A DNA stretch of 64,000 nucleotides from Acidobacteriota bacterium (GCA_028749205.1 JAQULR010000003.1:46975-110974); one strand, 5' to 3'. Positions 26,169 to 36,018 are shown, counted from the stretch's first letter. Notes: generated by a model from the sequence alone, not told the origin. Numbers and translations are program-made.

Positions 26169-26444
26169 TTATGGCTTGATATAAAAATCTTGAAATTCGT
26201 CCTTGAATTGTTCCCAGATAATTTCAACCTCTTCTACCCTGGCTAACCTGGGCCCCTTTCTAAGTTCAGTTAAAAATTGCTCAAGTCTGTCTTTATCCCC
26301 CTCGGCTACGATTTCGACCCGTCCATCATACCTATTCCTAACCCAACCGGTCACTCCCAACATGTTAGCCACGTGCTGGGCAAAAAACCGGAAGGCTACT
26401 CCTTGCACCCTGCCAGCAATAATAGCCTGAAACCTAGCTCTCAT
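26169..26444 (-). CDS. acyP: Acylphosphatase
   Basis: 91 residues, exactly the family length. The phosphate-binding loop GRVQGVAFRFFAQ carries the essential Arg (AFR), and VTGWVRNRYDGRVEIVAEG holds the catalytic Asn region. Hydrolyses acyl phosphates such as carbamoyl or 1,3-bisphosphoglycerate in the cytoplasm. Start ATG 26444. Isolated gene between unrelated neighbours. Confidence 0.93.
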   Translation of the reverse strand: MRARFQAIIAGRVQGVAFRFFAQHVANMLGVTGWVRNRYDGRVEIVAEGDKDRLEQFLTELRKGPRLARVEEVEIIWEQFKDEFQDFYIKP

Positions 26445-26570
26445 TTATTTTATTTTATCATAAGGGCAGTTTCTAAATAAAACTATTGGGTATCATGGGC
26501 TGGCGCATAACTTCCTAAAAGAAACTTAAGCTATTTACCTTAGCTGAGACTAATCTTGATCTACTTCTAA

Positions 26571-28892
26571 TTATTTCTTCGGCACCATCGTCACAGTCCT
26601 GCTTTTTATTTTAGAGACCGCCTCTTCTGAAAAAGCCCATTGGTGATAAAGGCTATTGAGATAAAGGGGAATCTGGTCACTGTAATGAGGACTCATAAAA
26701 TGTCCGCTCTCTCCAGAAGTTAAGACCATCAAAGAGTTATCCAGGTTAGACAGGTCAACGATAAAACGGCATGATTGACCAATGGTAGTTTGCCAATCAT
26801 TGGTAGCCAGACTGGCTTTGACTGTAGTTTCATCCCCAATCATCGGATATGTTCCACTATTCAAGAAACCCAGAAACCATTTCTCCCCCAGGAGATGCTG
26901 ATAATTTAGACTATGCATCTTGGCCCAATCCCATTTTTCTTGATTCTGACCAAATCTTTTTTTCAATTCTTTCATAGTCTCCAGCAGGGCCTTTTCAATG
27001 ATCTCCTCGCGGCTCTCTCTCTGTTCTGTATCTATCAAGTCAAACCAATCCGAATCTGGGTCATCTAAAATTTTCTCTAACCCGGCTTCTTTGGCTCGAA
27101 AATAATTAGCAGCCTCTTGGTAGTAAAAGGACAAATCGTCATAAAAGGTCAGCTTTTGCAGTTTCGCCCAGAAAACCTCAAAGATAGCTGGAGCCATTCC
27201 TTCTTTAACTTCTCCTGACCATTGAATTAGAAGTTTTCTCGCTTGTTCGGCCTCAGGTTCACTGAGTCTGATTTCATTCAGAACTTTTTTTACCCGCTCA
27301 GCCCGTCTGGAATAAACATCATTTTGGATGGCGATCATACTTTCTAAGGAATGCTTCTTTTGAGCTTTTATCAACTCTTCAATCCTCAGTTTTCTGTCAG
27401 GTAATAGCCAGTCAAAGCCAAGGTAATGGCTGTAGTCGGGTGGAGCGATATTGTTATTAGCGGTAACAATAAATCCAGAGGTCGGATTAAACTGGTTGGG
27501 CTTTTGTTCTTCAGACAGATAGCCAGTCCAAAGGCTGTCTTCCCGCCAGCCTGGATAGGCATAGACAGCCGCTTCCTTTTTTCTGATGGGAATTTTACCG
27601 GTAAGATAATAGCCAATGTTACCGTCAATATCAGCATAAACAAAATTCTGAGAAGGATTTTCAAACCTCCTGGCTCCAGCGCAGAATTCATTCCAATTTC
27701 TGGCTTTGTTGATTAAATATAACCCTGTTACGGTGGTATCACCTTCATAAATTGTCCAGCGTAGCGAAATGGGCGTTTCGCTGTTTAAAAGATGGGGATT
27801 AAGGAGCGGTCCTTCGTCTGTCCAGCGAATTTCCAGAGTCTGGGAATTTTTTTCTCCTCTGATCTTGACCACCTCGGTTCGAAAAGAAAATGGCTTCCAC
27901 TCTCCCTGGCGAAAATAAGATTCTTTATCCCAGTCAACCTTTTCTACAAAAATGTCCTGAACATCAGCATAAGAATTGGTTACTCCCCAGGCTATCCTCT
28001 GATTGTGCCCAATAATTACCAGGGGAACACCTGGAACAGTTACCCCAGCTACCTTATAATCTGGACATTCCAGACTTATTTCCATCCAGATAGGTGGGAC
28101 AGTAATACCCAGATGAGGATCATTAGCCAGAAAAGGCCGACCGGTTTCTGTCAACTCTCCAGAAATCACCCAGTTATTAGAACCCTGAATAAATTCCTGA
28201 TTGACTCCCCCCAGACGAAGATAGTCTAACCTAATCTCAGAGTCGGGGGGAAAATCAAGGCCAGGCTCCAGCAATTCTACAGCCTCTATTCCCGCCCTTT
28301 TTATCAGATTCATTCGGGCTATTTCCGATGTCAGGTCGGCAGCCAGGCCCAGGGCTAAAAGATGCTTGACAGATAGAGTATCTTTAATTTCCCAGGGTTC
28401 AGGTCTTATTCTTAAAATCATGAATTCAGGTGGCCAGTCCCATTTGATCTGCTGAATAAAGACATTAACTCCGCTGGCGAAAGCAGCCAGAAGTTCTTTC
28501 ATCTCAGGTGACAGCTTTTGATAGTCTCTTTCAATGGCTACCGGTATGCCTAAAACTCGACATTTAATATCATGCTTTAACCCAGGTTTCCCCAGAATTT
28601 CAGATAAACGGCCCTGAGCAACTCTCCTTAGAAGTTCCATCTGCCACAGCCGTTCTCTCGCTTGAACATAACCAGAGGCCAGAAACAAGTCAGGCTCATT
28701 CTGAGCTTTAATATGAGGGACTCCCCATCTATCCCAGTTGACAATAACTTCAGCCTGCAATCCGGGAATCTGAAGGGTATCTTTCTTTGAGGGCAGAGAA
28801 GAGTGGAAGGATAAAAACACGAACACCGAAGCCCCGAGCACCAGAAAAACGACAACAATTATCAAAACCCTGAAAATTCTGGCAGCTTTCAT
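26571..28892 (-). CDS. Penicillin acylase family (S45) N-terminal-nucleophile hydrolase
   Basis: 773 residues. The N-terminal membrane/signal helix (about 8-28) is followed by the alpha chain. A Gly-Ser junction at QGSNNWVIS then makes Ser238 the predicted nucleophile after self-cleavage. Downstream motifs LANDPHLGI, VTNSYADVQD, NPSQNFVYADIDGNIGY and ATNDWQTTIGQSCRF near the C-terminus are typical of the family. Substrates range over acyl-homoserine lactones, acylated amino acids and beta-lactams, so specificity is open. ATG 28892 overlaps the stop of the upstream substrate-binding gene by four bases, a strong coupling signal. Confidence 0.9.
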   Translation of the reverse strand: MKAARIFRVLIIVVVFLVLGASVFVFLSFHSSLPSKKDTLQIPGLQAEVIVNWDRWGVPHIKAQNEPDLFLASGYVQARERLWQMELLRRVAQGRLSEILGKPGLKHDIKCRVLGIPVAIERDYQKLSPEMKELLAAFASGVNVFIQQIKWDWPPEFMILRIRPEPWEIKDTLSVKHLLALGLAADLTSEIARMNLIKRAGIEAVELLEPGLDFPPDSEIRLDYLRLGGVNQEFIQGSNNWVISGELTETGRPFLANDPHLGITVPPIWMEISLECPDYKVAGVTVPGVPLVIIGHNQRIAWGVTNSYADVQDIFVEKVDWDKESYFRQGEWKPFSFRTEVVKIRGEKNSQTLEIRWTDEGPLLNPHLLNSETPISLRWTIYEGDTTVTGLYLINKARNWNEFCAGARRFENPSQNFVYADIDGNIGYYLTGKIPIRKKEAAVYAYPGWREDSLWTGYLSEEQKPNQFNPTSGFIVTANNNIAPPDYSHYLGFDWLLPDRKLRIEELIKAQKKHSLESMIAIQNDVYSRRAERVKKVLNEIRLSEPEAEQARKLLIQWSGEVKEGMAPAIFEVFWAKLQKLTFYDDLSFYYQEAANYFRAKEAGLEKILDDPDSDWFDLIDTEQRESREEIIEKALLETMKELKKRFGQNQEKWDWAKMHSLNYQHLLGEKWFLGFLNSGTYPMIGDETTVKASLATNDWQTTIGQSCRFIVDLSNLDNSLMVLTSGESGHFMSPHYSDQIPLYLNSLYHQWAFSEEAVSKIKSRTVTMVPKK

Positions 28893-29956
28893 TCCTCACT
28901 CCTTGTCCATTGTTTGTGAAAGTTTTCAGTTTGTCGGGTAGTCTCAATTCTTTTATCTGCTTTCTTTAAGACAGATTCAGGCAAATCAATTCCTTGAAGC
29001 CTGGCAGCTTCTTCATTAACGAAAAACTTGACCCGGTCTATGTACTGAAATGGAATCCGGGCTGGGCTTTCACCATTCTTCACTCTGATTATCAGCTCAG
29101 CCGTCTTATGCCCTATATCTTCAAAATCAAAGCCCATAGAAATACAGGCTCCGAGCTCAGCTCCCAGGGCAAAAGCGGCGAAAAGAGGCAAATGGTTTTC
29201 TTGGGCCAATCGCCCAACTAATTCAAAGTTGGTATTGATGGTATTATCAGAAACTGGAAAAAGTACTTCCACCCGATCGCCTACCAGACTCTGAACAGCT
29301 TGAACTATATCTTGAGCCCCAGAAATGGGCTCGGCCACAATTTCCAAGCCGTAGTCTATGGCTGATTCTCTCATCAATTCCAAATAGTATTCAGAATTGA
29401 TTTCAGAGGGGGTCCAGATGGTGCCAATTTTTTTCACCTCTGGTTTTAACTGAAGGATAAGTTCCAGCACCTGCCGAATAGGGGCGGTAGAACACACTCC
29501 GGTGACTCTGGGTGAATGGTCAACCGCAGTTTTGCCTGCCCGGACAATATATGGATTTGCCACAGAGGAAAAAATAATTGGCAGATTATCAGTAACTATC
29601 ATGGCCGCCTGAAGAGCGGCAGTGGATATCGGAACCAGAATTCTGGACTTTTCTGCCAGTGACTTAGCCATTTCCGGGAGAGCCGAAACCTGCCCATGCG
29701 CTTTCAGGACAATCACTTCTATTTCCTGGCCACTTTCTTCCTGGTATTCCTCGAGCTTGCTTAACATACTCCTCACCACCTCATCAGACGAGGGCGAATC
29801 ATAAGCCTGGACCACGCCGATGGTATATTTTTCCTCGAGTTGCTGAAGGCTTTCGACTTGATTTTTACAGCCTGAAAGAAAAAGAACCAGGCTAAGCCCT
29901 ACCAACAAAAACCATAATAAAAGATAAGGCTGTCCCAATAGTTTTCTCGTTTTCAT
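28889..29956 (-). CDS. Orphan ABC substrate-binding lipoprotein (COG2984 type)
   Basis: 355 residues. The signal ends in lipobox LFLSGC near residue 30. The mature part is a periplasmic-binding fold of the ABC_sub_bind family (PF04392): IGVVQAYDSP, VLVPISTAALQAA and related strands, VTGVCSTAPIRQVLEL, and FPVSDNTINTNFE. This family is usually next to a two-gene transporter and often binds amino acids such as tryptophan or tyrosine. No permease or ATPase gene is present here. Instead it overlaps the acylase gene by four bases, so the pair is probably one operon. Confidence 0.83.
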   Translation of the reverse strand: MKTRKLLGQPYLLLWFLLVGLSLVLFLSGCKNQVESLQQLEEKYTIGVVQAYDSPSSDEVVRSMLSKLEEYQEESGQEIEVIVLKAHGQVSALPEMAKSLAEKSRILVPISTAALQAAMIVTDNLPIIFSSVANPYIVRAGKTAVDHSPRVTGVCSTAPIRQVLELILQLKPEVKKIGTIWTPSEINSEYYLELMRESAIDYGLEIVAEPISGAQDIVQAVQSLVGDRVEVLFPVSDNTINTNFELVGRLAQENHLPLFAAFALGAELGACISMGFDFEDIGHKTAELIIRVKNGESPARIPFQYIDRVKFFVNEEAARLQGIDLPESVLKKADKRIETTRQTENFHKQWTRSEE

Positions 29957-29974
29957 TTTACTAATTAATCTTTA

Positions 29975-30940
29975 TCATGAAGATACTATCTTTGACCAGT
30001 GATGGACGTCTATGTTCCCGCCACTGACGACGGCCAAGATTTTTTTTCCTGAAAATAATCTTGGGTAGGAGAGCACGGCAGCTAAAGATAAAGCCCCAGC
30101 CCCCTCTGCTTTCTGCTGGTGATAGCTATGGATAACTTTAATAGCCTGAAGGATAGATTCCTCGTCAACTGTTAAAAGGTCATCAACATATCGCTCGATT
30201 AGGGAAAAGGTCACTGTATTTTCTTCCAGGCCTCCAGCTACAGCCTCAGCTATGGTTAGTTTTTCAATAAAATCATTACTGATCCTTCCGACCGATAGAG
30301 AATGCTTAATGAAAGCTGAATTTTTTGGCTCCACTCCGGTTATTCTGACCTGAGGTCTTTTTTCTTTTATATAAACAGCTATCCCGGCAATCAGCCCTCC
30401 CCCGCCTACCGGAACTATGATCTCCTCCACTTCAGGCCAATCCCTCAATATCTCCAGACCACAGGTCCCCTGACCGGCAATAACCTGTTCATCATTATAG
30501 GGAGAAACATACATCTGGCCAGCAAGAGCCGCTTCCTTTCTGGCTAAGCTTTCAGCTTGCTGACAAGGTCCATTAACCACCACCAAATTAACTTTATTAT
30601 CTTCCAATTTTTTTCTCTTTATCTCTGAGAGAGAAGCTGGAACGTAGATTGACAGAGCCAACTTTTCCTGCCGGCAGACCTGAGCTACAGCCCGACCATG
30701 ATTGCCGGTTGAGGCTGTCACCACTCCTTTTTTCCGGCAGTCATTAAGATTGGCCAGAATTTTGTTGCTGGCACCTCGGATTTTGAAAGACCCAGTTACC
30801 TGGCAATTTTCCCATTTCAGGCAAATTTTAGCTCTTAGCCTGGTTGACAGCTCTAAAGATTCGCTGGTTTCAGTAGGCCGAACATAAGGCTGTATTCTAG
30901 CCCTGGCTTCTTCAATCTGATTAATTGAAATTAGCTTCAT
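29975..30940 (-). CDS. Threonine/serine dehydratase (fold-type II PLP enzyme)
   Basis: 321 residues from ATG 30940. PLP Lys53 sits in TGSFKIRGA, the phosphate-binding glycine loop is VGGGGLIAG near 185, and TASTGNHGRAVA is the substrate loop. There is no C-terminal ACT domain, so this is the catabolic or serine-racemase-like form rather than biosynthetic IlvA. Deaminates threonine and/or serine to 2-oxo acids, in line with the amino-acid-using neighbours. A frame extension to 30991 adds 17 residues unlike the family and was not used. Divergent from the adenosyltransferase gene. Confidence 0.85.
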   Translation of the reverse strand: MKLISINQIEEARARIQPYVRPTETSESLELSTRLRAKICLKWENCQVTGSFKIRGASNKILANLNDCRKKGVVTASTGNHGRAVAQVCRQEKLALSIYVPASLSEIKRKKLEDNKVNLVVVNGPCQQAESLARKEAALAGQMYVSPYNDEQVIAGQGTCGLEILRDWPEVEEIIVPVGGGGLIAGIAVYIKEKRPQVRITGVEPKNSAFIKHSLSVGRISNDFIEKLTIAEAVAGGLEENTVTFSLIERYVDDLLTVDEESILQAIKVIHSYHQQKAEGAGALSLAAVLSYPRLFSGKKILAVVSGGNIDVHHWSKIVSS

Positions 30941-30982
30941 TAATTTTCTATCTTCATTTTTCTTATAGTATATCATAAGAAT

Positions 30983-31011
30983 TTGACTCAAGATTAATCT
31001 TAAATTATAGT
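30983..31011 (+). promoter_or_regulatory. Promoter of the corrinoid adenosyltransferase gene
   Basis: TTGACT (30983-30988), 17 bases, TATAGT (31006-31011). Only about 40 bases separate it from the start, so no cobalamin riboswitch fits. Confidence 0.6.
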
Positions 31012-31057
31012 TCTACTGAGGCAATAATTGCCAACAAAAGACACAAGAGGTTATAAT

Positions 31058-31621
31058 ATGAAACCAAACGCCCCCACTGGCAAACTCAGATCTACCGAAA
31101 ACTTAGGATATATTCAGGTTTATACAGGCGATGGCAAAGGTAAGACTACGGCTGCTCTGGGTCTGGCTTTGAGAGCCGCCGGTCATGGAATAAGAACTTA
31201 TTTTGGCCAGTTTCTAAAAGGGCAGGTCTGCGGTGAAATTTTGGCTGCCAACAAGCTGGCCTTTATGATAACTTTTGAGCAATTCGGACGGAAAAAATTT
31301 ATCAAAGTCACCGAGGGTTTTGAAGAAGAAGATTATCGACTGGTGGCTGAAGGCTTAAAAAAATCTTTAAAGGCCATGCTGAGTGGTGAATACCGGATTG
31401 TGGTCCTGGATGAAATTAACGTAGCTATGGACCTCGGTTTGATCTCAGAAGAGCAAGTTCATGAATTTCTTGATCGCAAGCCCGAGGAAGTCGAAATTAT
31501 CCTAACCGGACGGCGGGCACCTGAATCTATAATTCAGAGAGCAGACTTAGTGACTGAGATGGTCTGCTTGAAGCATTATTATGAGAAAGGAGTTAAGGCC
31601 AGAAAAGGGATTGAAAAATAG
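31058..31621 (+). CDS. Cob(I)yrinic acid a,c-diamide adenosyltransferase (CobO/BtuR type)
   Basis: 187 residues. P-loop GDGKGKTTAA near the N-terminus (after GYIQVYT), then GQFLKG, LDEINVAMDLGLI and LTGRRAPESII, all hallmarks of the CobA/CobO/BtuR family. Adds the adenosyl group from ATP to reduced corrinoids, yielding coenzyme B12. ATG 31058 is chosen for its AGAGG site; a TTG 30 bases upstream opens the same frame. No other cobalamin gene is in the window, so salvage is as likely as synthesis. Confidence 0.92.
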   Translation: MKPNAPTGKLRSTENLGYIQVYTGDGKGKTTAALGLALRAAGHGIRTYFGQFLKGQVCGEILAANKLAFMITFEQFGRKKFIKVTEGFEEEDYRLVAEGLKKSLKAMLSGEYRIVVLDEINVAMDLGLISEEQVHEFLDRKPEEVEIILTGRRAPESIIQRADLVTEMVCLKHYYEKGVKARKGIEK

Positions 31622-31683
31622 TTCTGGCTCCAGCCATGGACCAAGAAAGAGCCATCAAAAAAATTCCTATCGAAAGGAATTAG

Positions 31684-32055
31684 GTGAGATTAACCAGAGA
31701 AAAATTCCAGCAGTTAGTTGAAGAAGCTTTCAAGAATATTCCCAAAAAATATCTACGGAAAATAGACAACGTGGCTATTCTGGTTGAAGATTATCCTCCA
31801 CCCGGACAAAGCCTCCTCGGACTTTATCATGGTGTTCCCCTAAAGCATCGTGGCTCTTATTACGGCAACATTCCGCCTGACGTTATAGTCTTGTATAAAG
31901 TCCCCATTGAAAGTCTTTGCCAAACCAAAGAGCAAGTCAGAGAAAAAATTGAGGAAGTTCTTTGGCATGAAGTCGGACATTATTTCGGCCTGGATGAAAA
32001 AACCCTCAGAGAAATTGAACTCTGGAAATTGAACAAGAACAGAAAAAAACATTAA
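31684..32055 (+). CDS. Small zincin metallopeptidase-like protein
   Basis: 123 residues. C-terminal HEVGHYFGLDE (HExxHxxGxxE-like zinc site) matches the small bacterial metallopeptidase-like family PF06262. PPPGQSLLGLYHG and PPDVIVLYK are family-typical. Cytoplasmic, no signal peptide; the physiological substrate is not known. GTG start 31684 follows AAAGGAATTAG. The dihydrodipicolinate-synthase-like gene begins 14 bases after the stop, so they are probably co-transcribed. Confidence 0.85.
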   Translation: MRLTREKFQQLVEEAFKNIPKKYLRKIDNVAILVEDYPPPGQSLLGLYHGVPLKHRGSYYGNIPPDVIVLYKVPIESLCQTKEQVREKIEEVLWHEVGHYFGLDEKTLREIELWKLNKNRKKH

Positions 32056-32069
32056 AAGGAGAATTGAAA

Positions 32070-32960
32070 ATGAAAAACTCTATTAAGGGAATTTTTGCCG
32101 CCTTAACCACTCCTTTTGTTAACGGCCAGGTCTCGGCCGAGAAGCTCCGGGACAATTTAGAGAAATTCAATCTTACCAGACTCGCTGGTTATGTAGTTCT
32201 TGGTTCAACCGGAGAGGCTTCTTTCCTGGATGATGAAGAATCAGTAAACCTTGTCCGGCAAGCTAGAAAGTTGACCGATAAGGATAAAATTCTGATTGCT
32301 GGGACCGCTCGGGAGTCAGCCGAATGGACCATAAAATTCACTAACCTGGTAGCTGAGGCCGGAGTAGAGGCTGCTTTAATCAGACCACCTTCTTACTACA
32401 AAGCCCAGATGACCTCCGAGGCTCTGCGGACCTATTATTTAGAAGTAGCTGATAGAGTTAAAATTCCGGTTATTCTTTACAACATTCCTCAGAACACTCA
32501 GGTCTCACTTCCTTTAGAATTAGTAATTGAGCTCTCCGAACATCAAAACATAATTGGCCTTAAAGAAAGTGCCGGAAATCTGGCCTACCTGGGCGAGGTC
32601 ATAACGAAAGTCCCTGCTGAGTTTCTCTATTTGACCGGTTCTGGCAGTGTTCTTTATTCAGCTCTGGAACTTGGAGCGACCGGAGCTATCCTGGCTTTAG
32701 CCAATGTGGTCCCAGAACTTTGTGTTCAGCTTTATGAATTATTCCAGAGCCGACAAAAAGAGGAAGCCCTTAAGCTCCAGTATAAACTTATTCCGCTTAA
32801 TAGAGCCTTGACTCAAACCTATGGCATCCCGGCTGTTAAATACGCTCTGGATCTTCAGGGTTTCTACGGAGGTGCCTGCCGCCCTCCCCTGCTGCCTCTG
32901 GACGAAACTGCTCGCCAGAGAATTGACCGACACCTAAAGGACCTATTATCAGCTTGCTAA
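32070..32960 (+). CDS. Dihydrodipicolinate synthase/N-acetylneuraminate lyase family aldolase
   Basis: 296 residues, standard family size, TIM barrel. Schiff-base Lys165 (IIGLKESAG), Tyr137 (ILYNIPQ) and the GSTGE loop are present. The true DapA role (lysine pathway) is possible, but other aldolases of the family, such as hydroxyproline or KDG types, share these residues, so I give no symbol. ATG 32070 is preferred over TTG 32064 because GGAG lies eight bases upstream. No other lysine genes are nearby. Confidence 0.85.
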   Translation: MKNSIKGIFAALTTPFVNGQVSAEKLRDNLEKFNLTRLAGYVVLGSTGEASFLDDEESVNLVRQARKLTDKDKILIAGTARESAEWTIKFTNLVAEAGVEAALIRPPSYYKAQMTSEALRTYYLEVADRVKIPVILYNIPQNTQVSLPLELVIELSEHQNIIGLKESAGNLAYLGEVITKVPAEFLYLTGSGSVLYSALELGATGAILALANVVPELCVQLYELFQSRQKEEALKLQYKLIPLNRALTQTYGIPAVKYALDLQGFYGGACRPPLLPLDETARQRIDRHLKDLLSAC

Positions 32961-33026
32961 TAGGAGCAGGTTAATCTTTCGAAGAAAAGTTTTTAAGCTA
33001 AAGCTTAGCTCGGAGGTCAGAATACC

Positions 33027-34214
33027 ATGATGGTCATAATTGCTTTGTGCCTCCTCCTCCTTATAGCTTATCTTTTTGAATATTATTCAGAGAAAATAAA
33101 TGTCCCGACAGTTATGGTCCTGCTGCTAACAGGATTCATTTTGAGAGAAGTAATCACCTACCTCAATATTCCCTTGCCTGATCTTTTCTTTTTATTACCC
33201 GCCCTGGGTAATATTGGGCTAGTGTTGATTGTCTTGGAAGCAGCTTTAGAAATTGATTTAGGCCGAGAGCATGGGAAATTAATCAGCCAGACTTTAATCC
33301 TGGCTTTTGTCAGTATCATAATTTTGTCGTTCATCCTGGCTCTGGTTTTTATGCTGACTAATGGAGAAAGAAGCTTTAATGAGCTGCTGCTGATGGGGGT
33401 GGTCTTTGCCGGCACTAGTAGTGCTGTGGCTATTTCCAGCTCCAAAAATTTGCCACAACCCAGTAGACTTTTTATCATCTATGAAAGTAGCTTTTCAGAC
33501 ATTTTAAGCATAATGTTTTTTAATTTTCTCCTCTGGAACTCAGTGGTAAATTGGACTTCTTTCTATGTGACTTTAGGCCAGTTGATATTAACTATCATAT
33601 TTTCAGCCATCTCAATCTATTTTTTATTTTTTCTTCTCAAAAGAATCGAACATCACGTCAAATTCATTCCGATAATTCTTCTGGTAATTTTGCTCTATTC
33701 ATTATCTGAAGTTTTTCACCTTCCGGGACTTATTTTTATCCTGTTTTTTGGACTATTTCTTAATAATTATGAGAAGTTGCGATCTGTCCCTTACTTAGAA
33801 AAAATATTTATTAAAGAAAACCCGACCGAAGTCAAAAAATTTAAAGATCTGGTCATAGAATTTACTTTTCTTATTAAATCAATCTTTTTTCTGGTTTTTG
33901 GCTTTGCGGTCAGTCCGAATGAAGTTTTTAATGCCAAGGATTTTATTAGGGCTCTGGGAATAGTAGCCCTTATTTTCGGATTGAGATGGCTCTTAATGAG
34001 ACTGATGAGGATCAATTTGGACAGAGTCTTATACTTTGCTCCTCGAGGCTTGATTACCATTCTTTTGTTTGTCACCCTGGCAGAACAAGGTAAAAGTCTC
34101 TTTTTCTCCCGGGGAATGGTTTTTCTAGTAGTGTTGTTATCCTGTCTGGTGATGGTGGTCGGAAACGTCGTTGGGAAAAACAAAGACTTAGAGCCTGACC
34201 TTCCCGGCCACTGA
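33027..34214 (+). CDS. Cation:proton antiporter (CPA family)
   Basis: 395 residues, nearly all membrane: about 11-12 helices from residue 1 to 385. The antiporter pattern includes NIGLVLIVLEAALEIDL near 62-78, GVVFAGTSSAVAISSS near 120 and a late PRGLITILLFV. Probably exchanges Na+ or K+ for H+ in the inner membrane. It lacks the long cytoplasmic TrkA-type tail seen in KefB-like members. ATG 33027 has GGAGG nine bases upstream. Confidence 0.82.
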   Translation: MMVIIALCLLLLIAYLFEYYSEKINVPTVMVLLLTGFILREVITYLNIPLPDLFFLLPALGNIGLVLIVLEAALEIDLGREHGKLISQTLILAFVSIIILSFILALVFMLTNGERSFNELLLMGVVFAGTSSAVAISSSKNLPQPSRLFIIYESSFSDILSIMFFNFLLWNSVVNWTSFYVTLGQLILTIIFSAISIYFLFFLLKRIEHHVKFIPIILLVILLYSLSEVFHLPGLIFILFFGLFLNNYEKLRSVPYLEKIFIKENPTEVKKFKDLVIEFTFLIKSIFFLVFGFAVSPNEVFNAKDFIRALGIVALIFGLRWLLMRLMRINLDRVLYFAPRGLITILLFVTLAEQGKSLFFSRGMVFLVVLLSCLVMVVGNVVGKNKDLEPDLPGH

Positions 34215-34268
34215 TGGTTCTATTTCTTTGAGAATGGGAATTTTTGGCTATAAGGCTTTTACAGCAAT

Positions 34269-35990
34269 CTAGGTCCTAGGAAATAGTTCAATTAGATAAG
34301 GCTCAGGATTGTCCTCATAAATCAAGGGCTGTTTCTGGTAAAAATGATATTTATGATAAAACCAGACGCTTAAAAGAACTAAGATAACGGCTACATAAAA
34401 ACCAATCAATCTCGAAGGCCTGGCCAGAAAATAGGGCTCGAACCAGCGCGGAATAAAGATATAGCCCAGAAATAACAGGATATAAACCAACCAGAAAATA
34501 TGCAGCTTGCCTTTCCCGGGAAGATAAGAGCAGGCAAAAGGAAATTTCTTCTGCTGGAAAAACAGGACTTCAACCAGCAAGACAGCCAGAGCAAAGTTAT
34601 AAAGACAATGAACTCCAGAGGCCGGCCAGTTCCAGATAAAGCCATAAAAGACAAATAATAATAGGAAGAGCGGAAAAAGGGCAAAGATTATAAGGCTTTT
34701 GCGCAGAGCTGAAAAATAGGTCCATCTCCGGGGGGTTTCAGCTAGCTGGAAGGCCCAGTTAGCTTCAAAGTTTAGCGGAATATTGCTGGCATCTCTTATC
34801 CCGACCAGAAGAAAGAAGCTCAGGACAAGCGGCAATGAAAGCATGTTTCCTGATTGAGCCTTCCATAAAAATTTCCCGGTCGAGACAAACATAATAAGGC
34901 TAAGGCCGAAACCAATTCCCAAATAAGACAAAATCCTGGTCCGGTGGAGACGGCTGCGGCTCATAACACTTCCATAAAACCAGAAAGCCGCCCTTTCGGC
35001 TGGCCGCCTTAAAATCGTTAAATTTAAGATGGGTTCAGTCAGTCTTCTTAATATTGACGGGCGGAAATGCTTGGCCCCTTCTGGTGATATTTTTTTGAGA
35101 TGCCGGTTGTAAGAAAAAAGAGTAATAAGGAAAAAGGCAGCCACAGCTATGGCCAGAGCTAAAAGGGCCCTCAAAGCCAGTTCCTGAAAGAAAGGCTGGT
35201 GGTTTCCCTGCAAAACCTCATAAAGGCCGGTAAACCAGAGCGGGGGAAAATTCATCATAAAGGAAGTTGGAGTTCCTTGGAGGTCTTTCAGCTTTTCAAA
35301 CTGTTCATAAATGAAATGGGTATCGATCAGGAAAAAATAAAGAATAAAAATATGAACGACGATCAGGCTAAGACGCAGTAGATCTGAAATCCGTTGAAAG
35401 ATTTTACCCCGAAGAAGGATATTGAAAAAGCCGGCAATAAAGCCCAGAGCAAAAAACATAAAGGCACTGGCCAGAAACATAACCAGAAGATGGGTCAGAA
35501 ATAAGATAACAGTGGATAGAAACCCAAAGTAACTGGCCTGCCCTAAAAACAAGACAAAAACAATTGACGACAGGGCATTAAGGCCAATAGCAAATATCCC
35601 GACAAACATTATCAGGCTGGCAAATTTGGCAGAAAAAATGGTCAGCGGTTTTAAGGGCAGAGGCATCAGATTCAAAAAATCCTGCCGGTCAAGAAAAATC
35701 GCATCCCAGACAAAGATGGTGACGAGCCCGATGAGAAGCATGATCAGGCTGGTAAATTCCGAGATTTCAGCCCAGGCCTGGGGTTTACCAGGGATAATAA
35801 GGTAAACGAACAAAAGGTTATCAGCCACATAAGCTGGAAAAATAGATAGAAGAGCTATGATACTTATCACCTTACCGGTCATCTGCTCTTCAAAAAAGAC
35901 GGTTTCATTCAGGAAAAGACGTCTGAAAAAATGCCGGGTCAGAACCAAAAACGAACTCTCTTTTAGCTGAAACTTTTTGAGGCCGTCCAT
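34269..35990 (-). CDS. ABC exporter membrane subunit
   Basis: 573 residues with roughly a dozen hydrophobic helices and short polar loops. Near residue 100, DRQDFLNLMPLPLKPLTIFSAK is a pattern seen in large ABC-2-like permeases, where membrane domains follow a cytosolic amphipathic stretch. It follows the ATPase gene by 28 bases on the same strand. The cargo cannot be inferred. No signal peptide. Confidence 0.7.
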   Translation of the reverse strand: MDGLKKFQLKESSFLVLTRHFFRRLFLNETVFFEEQMTGKVISIIALLSIFPAYVADNLLFVYLIIPGKPQAWAEISEFTSLIMLLIGLVTIFVWDAIFLDRQDFLNLMPLPLKPLTIFSAKFASLIMFVGIFAIGLNALSSIVFVLFLGQASYFGFLSTVILFLTHLLVMFLASAFMFFALGFIAGFFNILLRGKIFQRISDLLRLSLIVVHIFILYFFLIDTHFIYEQFEKLKDLQGTPTSFMMNFPPLWFTGLYEVLQGNHQPFFQELALRALLALAIAVAAFFLITLFSYNRHLKKISPEGAKHFRPSILRRLTEPILNLTILRRPAERAAFWFYGSVMSRSRLHRTRILSYLGIGFGLSLIMFVSTGKFLWKAQSGNMLSLPLVLSFFLLVGIRDASNIPLNFEANWAFQLAETPRRWTYFSALRKSLIIFALFPLFLLLFVFYGFIWNWPASGVHCLYNFALAVLLVEVLFFQQKKFPFACSYLPGKGKLHIFWLVYILLFLGYIFIPRWFEPYFLARPSRLIGFYVAVILVLLSVWFYHKYHFYQKQPLIYEDNPEPYLIELFPRT

Positions 35991-36018
35991 TTTTTATATC
36001 TTCTGTCGGCTCAGGCCA

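Noticed and set aside
30941-31057. Cobalamin riboswitch before the adenosyltransferase gene
   Set aside because: A good promoter leaves only about 40 bases of leader, far too short for a B12 riboswitch.
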